Origin: Saprospiraceae bacterium
GTDB taxonomy: Bacteria > Bacteroidota > Bacteroidia > Chitinophagales > Saprospiraceae
DNA length: 54,729 nt
Assembly: GCA_029251525.1 (NCBI GenBank)
Contig: JAQXDE010000043.1
Location: 1 to 54,729, forward strand
Direction: 5' to 3'
Part shown: positions 9,665 through 18,284 of the stretch, piece after piece
How positions within the stretch are numbered: position 1 is the first letter of the stretch
Layout of the letters: each line of letters begins with the position of its first letter
The notes under the pieces: model-generated
Databases searched by the model: none
What the model saw: the letters and a program-made list of their open reading frames with translations, nothing else
What the model was told of the DNA's origin: nothing
Made by a program: the position numbers and the translations under genes

Positions 9665-10816
9665 TTAACTTTTGGGGAGTTTAATACTGAAAGTTGTTCC
9701 CTCGTTTATTTGAGAGGATTTAACAAAAATCTTGCCAGAGTGATAGCTTTCAATGATCCGCTTTGCTAGGGATAATCCAAGCCCCCAACCTCTTTTTTTA
9801 GTGGAATATCCTGGTTTAAAAACTGTTTTCAATTTACTAGATGGAATTCCTTTTCCTGTATCTGAAATGTCAATAATTATTAAACCCTTTTCTTCTGTAA
9901 CTGTTGTCGAGATTTTACCTGTTCCGCCCATAGCATCAAGAGCATTTCGCATTAAATTCTCAGTTACCCAATTAAAAAGTGGTGCATTGAGTTGTGTATA
10001 GAGTGGTTCCTTTTCTATACCCGGAAATTCAAAAACCATCTTCCGAGGAGCTCGCCGTTGCATATATTTCTTCATTTTTTCTAACTCTTCATAAATATTT
10101 GTTTTTTCTAATTCAGGGATAGCTCCAATTTTAGAAAATCGATCGGCTATCAAGTTTAGTCGACTCACATCGTTATTTAGCTCGTCCAAAATTTCAGCCG
10201 TTTCCTCATTACCTTCATGGGTTATTCGTAAATGTTCAATCCATGCAACGATAGCTGTAATAGGAGTTCCCAGTTGATGAGCAGTTTCTTTTGCCATTCC
10301 AACCCAAACTTGATTCTGTTCGGAGGTTCTTGCAAAACTAAAACTGAAATATGCAAAAGCAACAAATGCGGCAATTAATCCAAATTGAACAAATGGAAAA
10401 TAAGTAAGCATTTTTAATGTGGAAGAATCTTCATAATATACTACATTTCCCTCCCCTGCAGGAACAGGAGCATAACCTCCTACCTTAATTCTATTCAATT
10501 GCTTTTGCAAAAATTCAAAATCAAATTCCCTGTCTTCTCCATAATTTAATCCCATCTGAATTACACCTGAATCTTCAACTAAGATTAAAGGTATAATTGT
10601 ATTCTCTGTAATCTTTTGCTGCAAGGTCAAGTCTCCTAAATATTCTACATTACTAATGTTTTCGACAGCTAAAATCCATTTTTCTATTTTTTGCCTTTCT
10701 CCCTCTTTTAATTTATTCGCAACAGAAGTTGTATAAATTAACGACGCAGTCAAAATCAACACTCCCATAATTACGAGATAAATTTTCCAATTCGATTTTT
10801 CTTGATAAATATCCAT
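9665..10816 (-). CDS. Membrane sensor histidine kinase
   Basis: An inner-membrane kinase of a two-component system; no response regulator gene is adjacent. I start at the ATG at 10816 (MDIYQEKSNWKIYL) because it directly precedes the first membrane span; a longer frame to 10912 adds 32 residues with no support. Layout: TM1, a periplasmic sensor of about 110 residues, TM2 (about 137-160), then the H-box AKETAHQLGTP with the phospho-acceptor His at about 180, N-box ENLMRNALDAM, DTGKGIP and GWGLGLSLAKRI. No HAMP domain is evident. It lies directly upstream of the TonB receptor gene, so it may sense the same nutrient or envelope state (inference). Confidence 0.9.
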   Translation of the reverse strand: MDIYQEKSNWKIYLVIMGVLILTASLIYTTSVANKLKEGERQKIEKWILAVENISNVEYLGDLTLQQKITENTIIPLILVEDSGVIQMGLNYGEDREFDFEFLQKQLNRIKVGGYAPVPAGEGNVVYYEDSSTLKMLTYFPFVQFGLIAAFVAFAYFSFSFARTSEQNQVWVGMAKETAHQLGTPITAIVAWIEHLRITHEGNEETAEILDELNNDVSRLNLIADRFSKIGAIPELEKTNIYEELEKMKKYMQRRAPRKMVFEFPGIEKEPLYTQLNAPLFNWVTENLMRNALDAMGGTGKISTTVTEEKGLIIIDISDTGKGIPSSKLKTVFKPGYSTKKRGWGLGLSLAKRIIESYHSGKIFVKSSQINEGTTFSIKLPKS

Positions 10817-10961
10817 AAGTTGGTTTTTAGTCAAACTTCTTTTCAAAAATCCAAAATAAACAGTTCTTATCAATTTATTAAAATAGATCCAATAAAAAGA
10901 CGAAAAATCCATGACTATATTTTATTAGAAAAAAATCTTCTCCATTAATCGTATTGTTCTC

Positions 10962-11027
10962 ATGATGAAAATCATAAGTAATCTTGATGAAAATCAGTAA
11001 GCAATATTCTGCCTCTACTTAACTTTG
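10962..11027 (+). promoter_or_regulatory. Tandem CRP/FNR-type boxes and -7 element of a candidate class II promoter
   Basis: Two inverted repeats of the TTGAT-N4-ATCAA type occur: ATGATGAAAATCAT (10962-10975) and TTGATGAAAATCAG (10984-10997), with centres 22 bp apart. TAACTTTG, a TAnnTTTG element, follows at 11020-11027. The second box is centred 29.5 bp upstream of that element, about -41 from the predicted start, and no -33 TTG is present. This is the classic layout for class II CRP/FNR activation. Confidence 0.6.
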
Positions 11028-11179
11028 CTAAATAATTTCTATATAATAAATTTATATGTATGTTTTATAAAATTCAAGCCAATAACGAGTTTTCAAACAT
11101 TGATATTTGTTTTAGTTCAAAATGGTTAAGGCTAAAAAGCTTTCCAACCTTTTTTATTTTTTCATCAAAACATCAAAAT

Positions 11180-12307
11180 ATGAAATGCTTAATTAGACTA
11201 TTTGCAATTATTTTAATATCCACACTGTCTATTGCGACAACTAATGCTCAAGATTTTTCAAACCTGCCAGTTATTGCTGTACTCAGTATTGATTCCAAAG
11301 GTTTAACTTTAGAACCAAATCAACTAGGAAATATTGCTCGAACCGAGTTAAGCAAATTGGATCGCTTTCAGGTAATGGATAGGTATGATGTCGATTACGT
11401 TATAGAAAAAAATGAATTTCCTATTGAAAATTGTTTTGGTAAAATATGCATGATCGAAGCTGGAAAAGTTCTTAAAACAGATAAAATGCTCACAGGAAGT
11501 GCCGAGGTTTTAGGAGAAACAATTGTCATTACTCTGAGATTGATTGATGTTGGAACTCAAAGTATTGAAAAAACTCAGGTCATGGAATTCTTAAATCTGA
11601 GAGGTCAAATTCAAACGATGATTTCCCTTACAGTTAAAAAAATGTTTGAAGAAACTATCGATGAAAATTTAATTAATAAACTCACTCAGAAGTTTGACTA
11701 TGAAAGTGCAGTTAATTTTCCTGAAGTAGATCGTCTTAACCTAAGTGGACCACGAATGGGTTTTACAGCCTTTACAGGAAATTTAAGTCGTATTTATTCT
11801 GACCCTAAAAATATGGGCGGATTTGATGCATTTCCTTTAATGTTTCAATTTGGATATCAGTTTGAAGTTAAGTATTTGAACCAAGGAGATTTTCAAGCAC
11901 TCTTCGAATTTATTCCAATTGTTACAGGCTTAGATCAAGGGAAATTCATTCCAAGTATTTCAATTTTAAATGGAATGAGAAGTAATCGAACTGGGTGGGA
12001 ATTTGCTTTTGGGCCTGTTTTTTATGCTTTAAAAAAAGCAGAGGGATACTATGATGCCGAGGATACCTGGCATCTTGAATACGATTGGTACGCAGAGAAC
12101 CCAGATATAGATAACCCTTTTGATATTGAGAATAGATTAGATAGTCGTGGTGATATAGCTTTTGCTTCGGGTTTTATTTTTGCAGGGGGAAAAACATTCA
12201 AATCAGGCCGATTAAATATCCCAGTAAATGCATTTTTCATCCCAAATAAAGCTGGACATCGTTTTGGAATATCGATGGGATTCAATGCTAACCGATTTAA
12301 AAATTAA
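11180..12307 (+). CDS. Secreted protein with a CsgG/LpoB-like N-terminal domain, function unknown
   Basis: I start at the ATG at 11180 because it opens a clear signal peptide (MKCLIRLFAIILISTLS, cleavage after TNAQ). The frame stays open upstream to 11060, but those 40 residues look non-coding. The mature N-terminal half (IAVLSIDSKGLTL, ARTELSKLDRFQVMDRYDVD, then GKVLKTDKMLTGSAEVLG) resembles the fold of CsgG, LpoB and GNA1162-type periplasmic proteins that assess a set of effectors. The roughly 160 C-terminal residues look like beta strands of a small outer-membrane barrel. Two conserved-looking Cys sit in ENCFGKICM. A CRP/FNR-type promoter precedes it. Confidence 0.6.
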   Translation: MKCLIRLFAIILISTLSIATTNAQDFSNLPVIAVLSIDSKGLTLEPNQLGNIARTELSKLDRFQVMDRYDVDYVIEKNEFPIENCFGKICMIEAGKVLKTDKMLTGSAEVLGETIVITLRLIDVGTQSIEKTQVMEFLNLRGQIQTMISLTVKKMFEETIDENLINKLTQKFDYESAVNFPEVDRLNLSGPRMGFTAFTGNLSRIYSDPKNMGGFDAFPLMFQFGYQFEVKYLNQGDFQALFEFIPIVTGLDQGKFIPSISILNGMRSNRTGWEFAFGPVFYALKKAEGYYDAEDTWHLEYDWYAENPDIDNPFDIENRLDSRGDIAFASGFIFAGGKTFKSGRLNIPVNAFFIPNKAGHRFGISMGFNANRFKN

Positions 12308-12324
12308 GTCGAATTTTGAATTTC

Positions 12325-12364
12325 AAAAAAGCGAAATGATTTTGAATAATCAATTCGCTTTTTT
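12325..12364. terminator. Bidirectional terminator between convergent genes
   Basis: Arms at 12325-12341 and 12348-12364 pair over 17 bp with one mismatch around a 6-nt loop. The A6/T6 ends give a U-tract on either strand, so it can serve both the gene ending at 12307 and the one ending at 12407. Confidence 0.75.
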
Positions 12365-12406
12365 CTTCAAATTTCTATCATTAGTAAGGAGGAATACCGA
12401 GCCCTT

Positions 12407-13072
12407 CTAAACATTTAAATAACTCATCAATGAATCATATCGTTCTTGTAAACCATCAAAGTAATCAGCTTCTTGAAATGATGCTTTAATCGTATATTCG
12501 AACCTAGTGAATGAAGAAATGATTCGTTGTAGTTGTAAATCTTGTCGATTAATTTTTACCGTAACATCTATTCTCTCCGTTTCTAAATTTGAAGTAATGA
12601 ATGTACTCAAGATTGCGGCTCCTTCCGATTCCACTATTCTTGAAATCTCTGCCAATGAATAATCTCGTTTATTCATTTCCAGAACAATGATACTTCCTGG
12701 TTCTGTAAATGATCCCGTATTTGCAAAATATCGAACTAAATCATCTTGGGAAATCAACCCTTTATAATTACCTTCTGCATCCACAACTGGAACAACTGTC
12801 AATTGATATTCACTTAAAATTTTCAATACATCATATAGGTGATCTTTTTCTTTAACATATGGTTTTGTCATCGATAATGAGTAAGAACCAATAGGCTCTT
12901 CAATATCATATTCTAAAATCTCATCCTCTGCAATCATTCCAAGTAATTGCTTGTCATTGACAATCGGTAAATGACGTACATAAAAATCATTCATAATGCC
13001 GAGTGCCTCTTCTCCTGAATCTGATGTCCGCAATGGAATTATAGTATGTGATAACAAGTTTTCAGCAATCAT
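12407..13072 (-). CDS. CBS-domain pair protein with C-terminal ACT-like domain
   Basis: The 221-aa cytosolic protein has two CBS motifs (about 1-55, with FYVRHLPIVNDKQLLGMI, and about 70-120, with LTVVPVVDAEGNYKGLISQDD). A C-terminal ACT-like segment follows (about 130-205, SIIVLEMNKRDYSLAEISRI then IDVTVKINRQDLQ). CBS pairs usually bind adenine nucleotides and ACT domains bind small ligands, so a ligand-sensing role is likely. The target is not evident. It is monocistronic here and shares a terminator with the convergent gene. Confidence 0.8.
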   Translation of the reverse strand: MIAENLLSHTIIPLRTSDSGEEALGIMNDFYVRHLPIVNDKQLLGMIAEDEILEYDIEEPIGSYSLSMTKPYVKEKDHLYDVLKILSEYQLTVVPVVDAEGNYKGLISQDDLVRYFANTGSFTEPGSIIVLEMNKRDYSLAEISRIVESEGAAILSTFITSNLETERIDVTVKINRQDLQLQRIISSFTRFEYTIKASFQEADYFDGLQERYDSLMSYLNV

Positions 13073-13431
13073 GATTATTCTCGTTTATAATTTGTTTATG
13101 TATTTGTAGAACGCTTATTAATCCTTATTCGTTGAAAAAAGATTGTTAAACTTTTCCCAAAAATCTAATTCAAAATATTCCCTTGGAAGAGGTTCCGAAA
13201 ATAGTTTTCCAAAAGCTATTTTTAAGATTCCTTCATTTAATAAATTTTAATTTTTTAAGTTAAAGTAGGTTAACAACTGCAGAGTTGTACAACTACCTTA
13301 TTAAGGAAACTAGGAAAATCAGGTTTTTAATTATCTCAAAGAATGGTTAATCAATTTCGGAGAAAAAAGCCAAAAGGACAATAACGGAAATGGGTATAAA
13401 TTAAATATTTTTATTTAGCATGTATTATCAT
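13073..13431. other. 359-bp spacer, no gene seen
   Basis: AT-rich upstream region of the CBS gene. The only structure I see is a nested inverted repeat at 13266-13297 centred on GCAG, with a 6-bp inner stem (13273-13278/13283-13288) overlapping a perfect GTTGTACAAC palindrome at 13284-13293. No convincing TAnnTTTG element was found on the minus strand. Confidence 0.4.
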
Positions 13432-14217
13432 TTAACCCAACAGTTTCTTTTTTTGTAACACAAATTCCTCCTCTGTTAACAACCCTTTTTCTCTCAATTC
13501 CGCTAATTTATTTAGTTGCTCCAAAAGATCTCCGTGTTCTGAAATTTTCTCTTGATCAGCACTTGAACCTATTTTTAACTGATAATTGTTTTGCACAAAT
13601 GTTTCGAATTCATCTTGGATTCTCAAATAAGCCAGAGCATCATGTGTTTTTATTTTCTCAAAATCACGGAAACCTAATTCTACTGCTTTGCTCAAATGGT
13701 AAAATGATTTATCCTTACTCTCCATAATCGAAAAAGCACATGCAATATTGAAATGAGTTGCAACATCTGAATCATCAACTGCTAATGATTTTTCAAAATC
13801 AACTATTGCACCATTATAATCATACTCCTTATATTTTTCCATTCCGCTTTTTTTGTACGGATTATCTTTTGATTTCCGAGAAGATTTTCGACTAGAGCTA
13901 CGAGTCGTTCTTTCTTGCCTACGAATTGTTGATCGTCCTGACCTTCTTGCTGCTGGACGAGAAGTACGAGTGCTTCTAGATTCTCGATTAGGACGCTCGT
14001 AGTCTGTATCGCCTCTTTGGTAATCTCGAGTTCGCCCCCTAAATTGTCTCCGATCCTTTTGTCTTTTTTGCCGATTTTCACCTTCCCCAAACATTTTATA
14101 AAAAACATAAAACAAAACCAAAGGCATCACAAAGCCAAGTTTACCTCCAAAAACAAGTCCTAATGCAATGAAGATAAAAATGTAAGAGGGTGAATTGTTA
14201 TTATTTCTATTTGCCAT
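13432..14217 (-). CDS. Membrane-anchored TPR/SHOCT protein with a basic Arg/Ser linker
   Basis: The function is not known. The 261-aa protein has an Asn-rich start, a hydrophobic hairpin (about 11-42), a strongly basic Arg/Ser-rich linker (about 45-120), a TPR-like helical region (YKEYDYNGAIVDFEKSLAV onward, about 128-165) and a final SHOCT-type helix pair (LLEQLNKLAELREKGLLTEE then FVLQKKKLL, about 230-260). SHOCT modules are short oligomerisation motifs. The basic linker could bind RNA, DNA or acidic lipid (inference). It is not tightly linked to its neighbours. Confidence 0.7.
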   Translation of the reverse strand: MANRNNNNSPSYIFIFIALGLVFGGKLGFVMPLVLFYVFYKMFGEGENRQKRQKDRRQFRGRTRDYQRGDTDYERPNRESRSTRTSRPAARRSGRSTIRRQERTTRSSSRKSSRKSKDNPYKKSGMEKYKEYDYNGAIVDFEKSLAVDDSDVATHFNIACAFSIMESKDKSFYHLSKAVELGFRDFEKIKTHDALAYLRIQDEFETFVQNNYQLKIGSSADQEKISEHGDLLEQLNKLAELREKGLLTEEEFVLQKKKLLG

Positions 14218-14436
14218 TTATTGCGCTAAAATATTTTAAAGTCACACGGTTGTTAACCAAAAAAATCAATCGTTAACTTAGAAAAGGTAATATCCTGATA
14301 AATTTAAAATTAACCAAAGTTTAAACTGCAGAATCAACAAAAAATTGGGTTAAAGTAGAATTAGTCCTATAATTCTAGGAAGTTAATGGGGAAAAATTTA
14401 CTCATCATTTTGAATCCAATATAATGGTATCCTATA

Positions 14437-15687
14437 TTAACTAAATATTTTCCCTGTCAAAAGTGTAAAGTCATCAGGAAAAGGTTTTGCTCCTCTAAAT
14501 TGATCAATATGATCATAAAGCTTTTTGTTAAACTCAGGAAGTGGTTGCTCATAATTTCTTTTGACAAAAGTTTCTAATAAATTCTCATCAAAATATTCCT
14601 CTTGTTCGTTTTGCACATCTGTCAAACCATCAGTATAAGTTATTATAAATGCATCGTCAGTTAATTTCAATTGTCCAGTTTCCACAAATGGTAAATCTTC
14701 GAAGGATCCCAAAATAGTGCACCCCTTTGTCAATAATTGAGTTTCTCCATTCATCATTAAAACTGGAGCTGTATGTCCTGCATTAATATAATACAGATCC
14801 TTTGTTTCTTTACAAAAAAGGCCTACGAAGAAAGTCAAAAACCGATCTCCTTTAGTCAACCGAAATAATGCTTGATTGAGTTCACGAACAAAAATTTCAA
14901 GATTTGTATGTCGATTGATAAGCACATGAAAGTTCGCTTGAAAATTTGACATCATTAAAGCTGCTGCTAGACCTTTTCCTGAAATATCTGCTATACAAAA
15001 TGCATATTTATTATCTTCCAACTCTAAAAAATCATAGTAGTCACCTCCAAGTCCCAAGTGGGGCTTATAAATCCCTGCAAACTCATACTTTTCATTTTTA
15101 GGCAGCTTATTAGGGATCAACATTTTTTGCATATCCCCCGCTAATTCCATTTCTCGGTTAAGTCGCTCTTGTTCAATTTGCCGTTTAAAGAGTCTTTTAT
15201 TTTCAATTGCTACTGCAATGATATTTGTAATAGTGGTAATAAATTTCACTTTACTATACATATCATCATTCTTACCAAAACCGCCAAAAAAACTGTATGC
15301 TATTGGAGTATTTTTATGCAATACTGGTATCACCACATCGAATTCTTTGATTAGTGGGTGGTCTTTATCTTCTTCAATATTTTTAAGTCTTTGATAATTT
15401 GGCAGCCGATCAGAAATGTCCATTTTTATCAATTCTTTGTCAATACCTCGATAAACCTTACAAACCCATTCTGAATTTTCCTTAACCAAAAGAGCTACTT
15501 TTTCAACTGCCATTTCCCAACCCACAAAGGATGCATACATTTCATAAAGGCCATCAGCTGATACATTGTTATTAATAGCTTGCGTGATGCCTAATAACCC
15601 ATTTATTTGTAATTGCTTAAGGTTGAGCTCTCGCTCTGTTTTTTCAAGTTGAGACAATTCTCTTTTTATTTTAGATAATTCTGACAT
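14437..15687 (-). CDS. GAF-domain PP2C (SpoIIE/RsbU-type) serine phosphatase
   Basis: A regulatory phosphatase of the partner-switching type that normally dephosphorylates an anti-anti-sigma-like protein. An N-terminal coiled coil (about 1-25) is followed by a GAF-like sensor (about 28-165), a linker helix (LNREMELAGDMQKMLIPNKL) and the phosphatase domain. Metal-ligand motifs are visible as GGDYYDF, IADISGKGLAAALMM, INAGHTAPVL, ITYTDGL and PDDFTLL. No anti-sigma factor or antagonist gene is adjacent. It sits about 100 bp downstream of the permease gene on the same strand. Confidence 0.88.
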   Translation of the reverse strand: MSELSKIKRELSQLEKTERELNLKQLQINGLLGITQAINNNVSADGLYEMYASFVGWEMAVEKVALLVKENSEWVCKVYRGIDKELIKMDISDRLPNYQRLKNIEEDKDHPLIKEFDVVIPVLHKNTPIAYSFFGGFGKNDDMYSKVKFITTITNIIAVAIENKRLFKRQIEQERLNREMELAGDMQKMLIPNKLPKNEKYEFAGIYKPHLGLGGDYYDFLELEDNKYAFCIADISGKGLAAALMMSNFQANFHVLINRHTNLEIFVRELNQALFRLTKGDRFLTFFVGLFCKETKDLYYINAGHTAPVLMMNGETQLLTKGCTILGSFEDLPFVETGQLKLTDDAFIITYTDGLTDVQNEQEEYFDENLLETFVKRNYEQPLPEFNKKLYDHIDQFRGAKPFPDDFTLLTGKIFS

Positions 15688-15784
15688 ACCAATTTTACGC
15701 TTTAATTTTTTTGTTGGAGTAAAAATAGCGCATTAATTTTCTTTTTTATAAAATGAGAGAAATCATTTCAAGGAAAGATCGATA

Positions 15785-17023
15785 TTAGTCTTTACCTTTC
15801 ACATCCAATGCATCTCGAAAACCATTACCTACTAAATTAAAAGCTAGTACCATCAACATAATTGCCAATGCTGGAATTAATGCTAAAAAAGGTTTTCCAC
15901 TCAAAGCATAACCATAGTTTTCATTTAACATTGTCCCCCATGAAGGTGTTGGAGGCTTGATCCCAAATCCAAGATAACTTAACCCTGCTTCAATCAAAAT
16001 TGCCATCGCAAAATTTGCCGCAGCAATCACCATCACAGGTCCTAAAATATTAGGTAAAATATGCCGTATGATTATCCGCCAAGTTTTAAATCCCATACTT
16101 TTCGCAGCTTCCACATATTGAATTTCCTTCAAGGACATTATCTGTCCTCGAACGATTCGAGCAACATCCACCCACATCGTTAATCCAACTGCTAAAAAGA
16201 TTATTCCAATTCCACGACCCAGTGCTAAGACTATCGCAAAAACTAATAGCAAAGTTGGAATTGACCAAACCGTATTTATCAATAACATAATAAAATCATC
16301 GATTCGTCCGCCAAAATAACCTGCCAAGGAACCTAACAATAACCCTATCGTCAAAGAAATTCCAACTGCAATCAATCCAACCAAAAGTGAGATACGAACA
16401 CCTAGAAGTAATCGACTCAACATATCTCTTCCATACAAATCTGTTCCAAGCAAATATGTTTTTTCAATCATCAAATCTTTACGAATGACCTTTTCCAAAT
16501 CAAATAATGATGTCACTTGATTAAATCCATCACTAGTTTTGAAATTAATGTGTCCTTCCTTATATTGGAAGGACACATTGTTTGGATCAATGGCATATAC
16601 CACATCAACTAAATGAAAATTTCGAAGAGAGCCCTTAATCAATTCATTGGACTCGGAATCCCAACCTGCATATTCTTCCACCAAAATGGAATCCCCAACA
16701 AATTCAAAGTTATTGATTGGAACCATTTGATATGGATTAGGTTTTCCAAAAACCATTGTCATTAAGAGATTTTCAATTTCATATTCTTGGTTCTTTTTGA
16801 CTTTTAAAACTTGAATGGAGAATCCAGGGTTTCTTAGTGCTATATCAGGTATTTGGTCATTTGCATTGGGTGTCGAATCTGGTGAAATTAAATAGCCCAA
16901 CAATGCAATTACAACACTTATAACAATCCACCCCAAACCAAATAATGCAGGTTTATTTTTTAAAAATTTACTCCATGCATGTTGGTTAGGAGATCGGTAT
17001 TTCTCTATTAAGTTGGTAGACAC
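15785..17023 (-). CDS. Peptide/oligopeptide ABC transporter permease, OppC/DppC type
   Basis: An inner-membrane permease of a solute-binding-protein-dependent importer. The 412-aa protein has TM1 (about 30-50), a periplasmic insert of about 130 residues, then the permease core from about residue 190. The core carries the ATPase-contacting EAA loop EAAKSMGFKTWRIIIRHILP and the SYLGFGIKPPTPSWG signature typical of OppC. No partner permease, binding protein or ATPase lies next to it. It is a paralogue of the permease at 30393-31712. Confidence 0.9.
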   Translation of the reverse strand: MSTNLIEKYRSPNQHAWSKFLKNKPALFGLGWIVISVVIALLGYLISPDSTPNANDQIPDIALRNPGFSIQVLKVKKNQEYEIENLLMTMVFGKPNPYQMVPINNFEFVGDSILVEEYAGWDSESNELIKGSLRNFHLVDVVYAIDPNNVSFQYKEGHINFKTSDGFNQVTSLFDLEKVIRKDLMIEKTYLLGTDLYGRDMLSRLLLGVRISLLVGLIAVGISLTIGLLLGSLAGYFGGRIDDFIMLLINTVWSIPTLLLVFAIVLALGRGIGIIFLAVGLTMWVDVARIVRGQIMSLKEIQYVEAAKSMGFKTWRIIIRHILPNILGPVMVIAAANFAMAILIEAGLSYLGFGIKPPTPSWGTMLNENYGYALSGKPFLALIPALAIMLMVLAFNLVGNGFRDALDVKGKD

Positions 17024-17456
17024 GAAAGTTATTTTTTTTTTAAAGTTGAAGGTAGGAAATTTAAAGGAAATGAATATATGTTTAATTTAAATGGTGCATA
17101 TTTTAGGGGAAATTTAGAACTATATCTTCCTACTTTAAAAACTTAAATATTGGGATAATAGGTAATCTTAAGTTGAATTATTTAAGTTAGATTTATTTTA
17201 ATTGAAAAATTCAATCTCTTTTATTTAAATCCTGTAAAAGACTATAATCAAGTGAAACATAACTGATAACCGGAATTCCAAATGTTTTCTTATCTTACCT
17301 ATTAAGTTTGCTAACCTAGAACATTAATCCCCTCTTAATTGTACCTCTAACGATTGGATTTCACAAAATCAACCAAGTAAAAAATTATCAAAACTTTGTG
17401 GTAGAATTTGATTAAAGTATTTTAGCAAAAATTTATACCAAACAACTAGAGAAACT
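17024..17456. other. 433-bp divergent spacer with one -7 element
   Basis: TAAGTTTG at 17303-17310 (plus strand) fits TAnnTTTG and could serve the hydrolase gene, with a leader of about 140 nt. No -33 TTG is placed correctly. An ATTGAA/TTCAAT inverted repeat occurs near 17200. I see no gene here. Confidence 0.35.
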
Positions 17457-18284
17457 ATGTCAGAAATAAATTTCAAAGAAATAAAAGTTAACTACTCCTC
17501 TAGAGGAAAAGGAGAAGCCATTGTTTTTTTACATGGCTTCTGTGAAGATAGCTCTGTTTGGGACGATTTTATTTCCACCTTCAAATCAAATAAAATTATC
17601 CGAATAGATTTACCTGGCTTTGGTAGTTCTGAAGCAATGAATAATCCCTCTGTAGAGTTATTTGCAGATGTGGTGAAATCTGTTTTGAATCATTTGGAAA
17701 TCAAGACTTGTACTCTGATAGGTCACTCAATGGGAGGTTATGTAAGTTTGGCATTTGCAAAAAAACATGCTGCACACTTAAATGGTTTAGGAATTTTTCA
17801 TTCCTATCCCTACGCTGATTCTAAAGAAAAAAAAGCAAGTCGAGCAAAGTCAATTGCGTTTATCAAAAAGAACAGCCACTTCCATTACATAAAGCAATTA
17901 TTCCCAAATTTATTTCCACCTGCTTTTTTAAGCAGTAATAACTTTTTGGTCAATAAAATGATTCACAGAGCAAGTTCATTTTCCCAGGCAGGAATCATAG
18001 GAGGGTTAGAATTGATGATGAACAGACCAGATAACTCTGAGGTATTAAAAAATATTAAATGTCCTGTCTTATTTATCGTTGGTAAAGAAGACGAAGTAAT
18101 TCCATTTGATAAAAGTATGGAGCAAACTGCACTTCCTGACATGGCACATATTCATGTTCTAAAAGGCGTTGGACATATGGGTATGTTTGAGGCCACAAAT
18201 GAAACTCGAAAAATAATCAAGTTTTTTGTGAAATTTTGTGCTGATTTTACAAAAATTAACTCAGATAAAATGGTAAACATTTGA
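17457..18284 (+). CDS. Alpha/beta-fold hydrolase
   Basis: A cytosolic serine hydrolase of unknown substrate. It has the oxyanion segment FLHGFCEDSSVWDDF (about 24-38), the nucleophile elbow GHSMGG with Ser91, a cap region (about 120-180), an acid in VGKEDEVIPF (Asp212) and the catalytic His in GVGHMGMFEA (His240). All triad residues are present. Its stop overlaps the TTG start of the downstream PrsW-type gene, so the pair is translationally coupled. Confidence 0.85.
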   Translation: MSEINFKEIKVNYSSRGKGEAIVFLHGFCEDSSVWDDFISTFKSNKIIRIDLPGFGSSEAMNNPSVELFADVVKSVLNHLEIKTCTLIGHSMGGYVSLAFAKKHAAHLNGLGIFHSYPYADSKEKKASRAKSIAFIKKNSHFHYIKQLFPNLFPPAFLSSNNFLVNKMIHRASSFSQAGIIGGLELMMNRPDNSEVLKNIKCPVLFIVGKEDEVIPFDKSMEQTALPDMAHIHVLKGVGHMGMFEATNETRKIIKFFVKFCADFTKINSDKMVNI

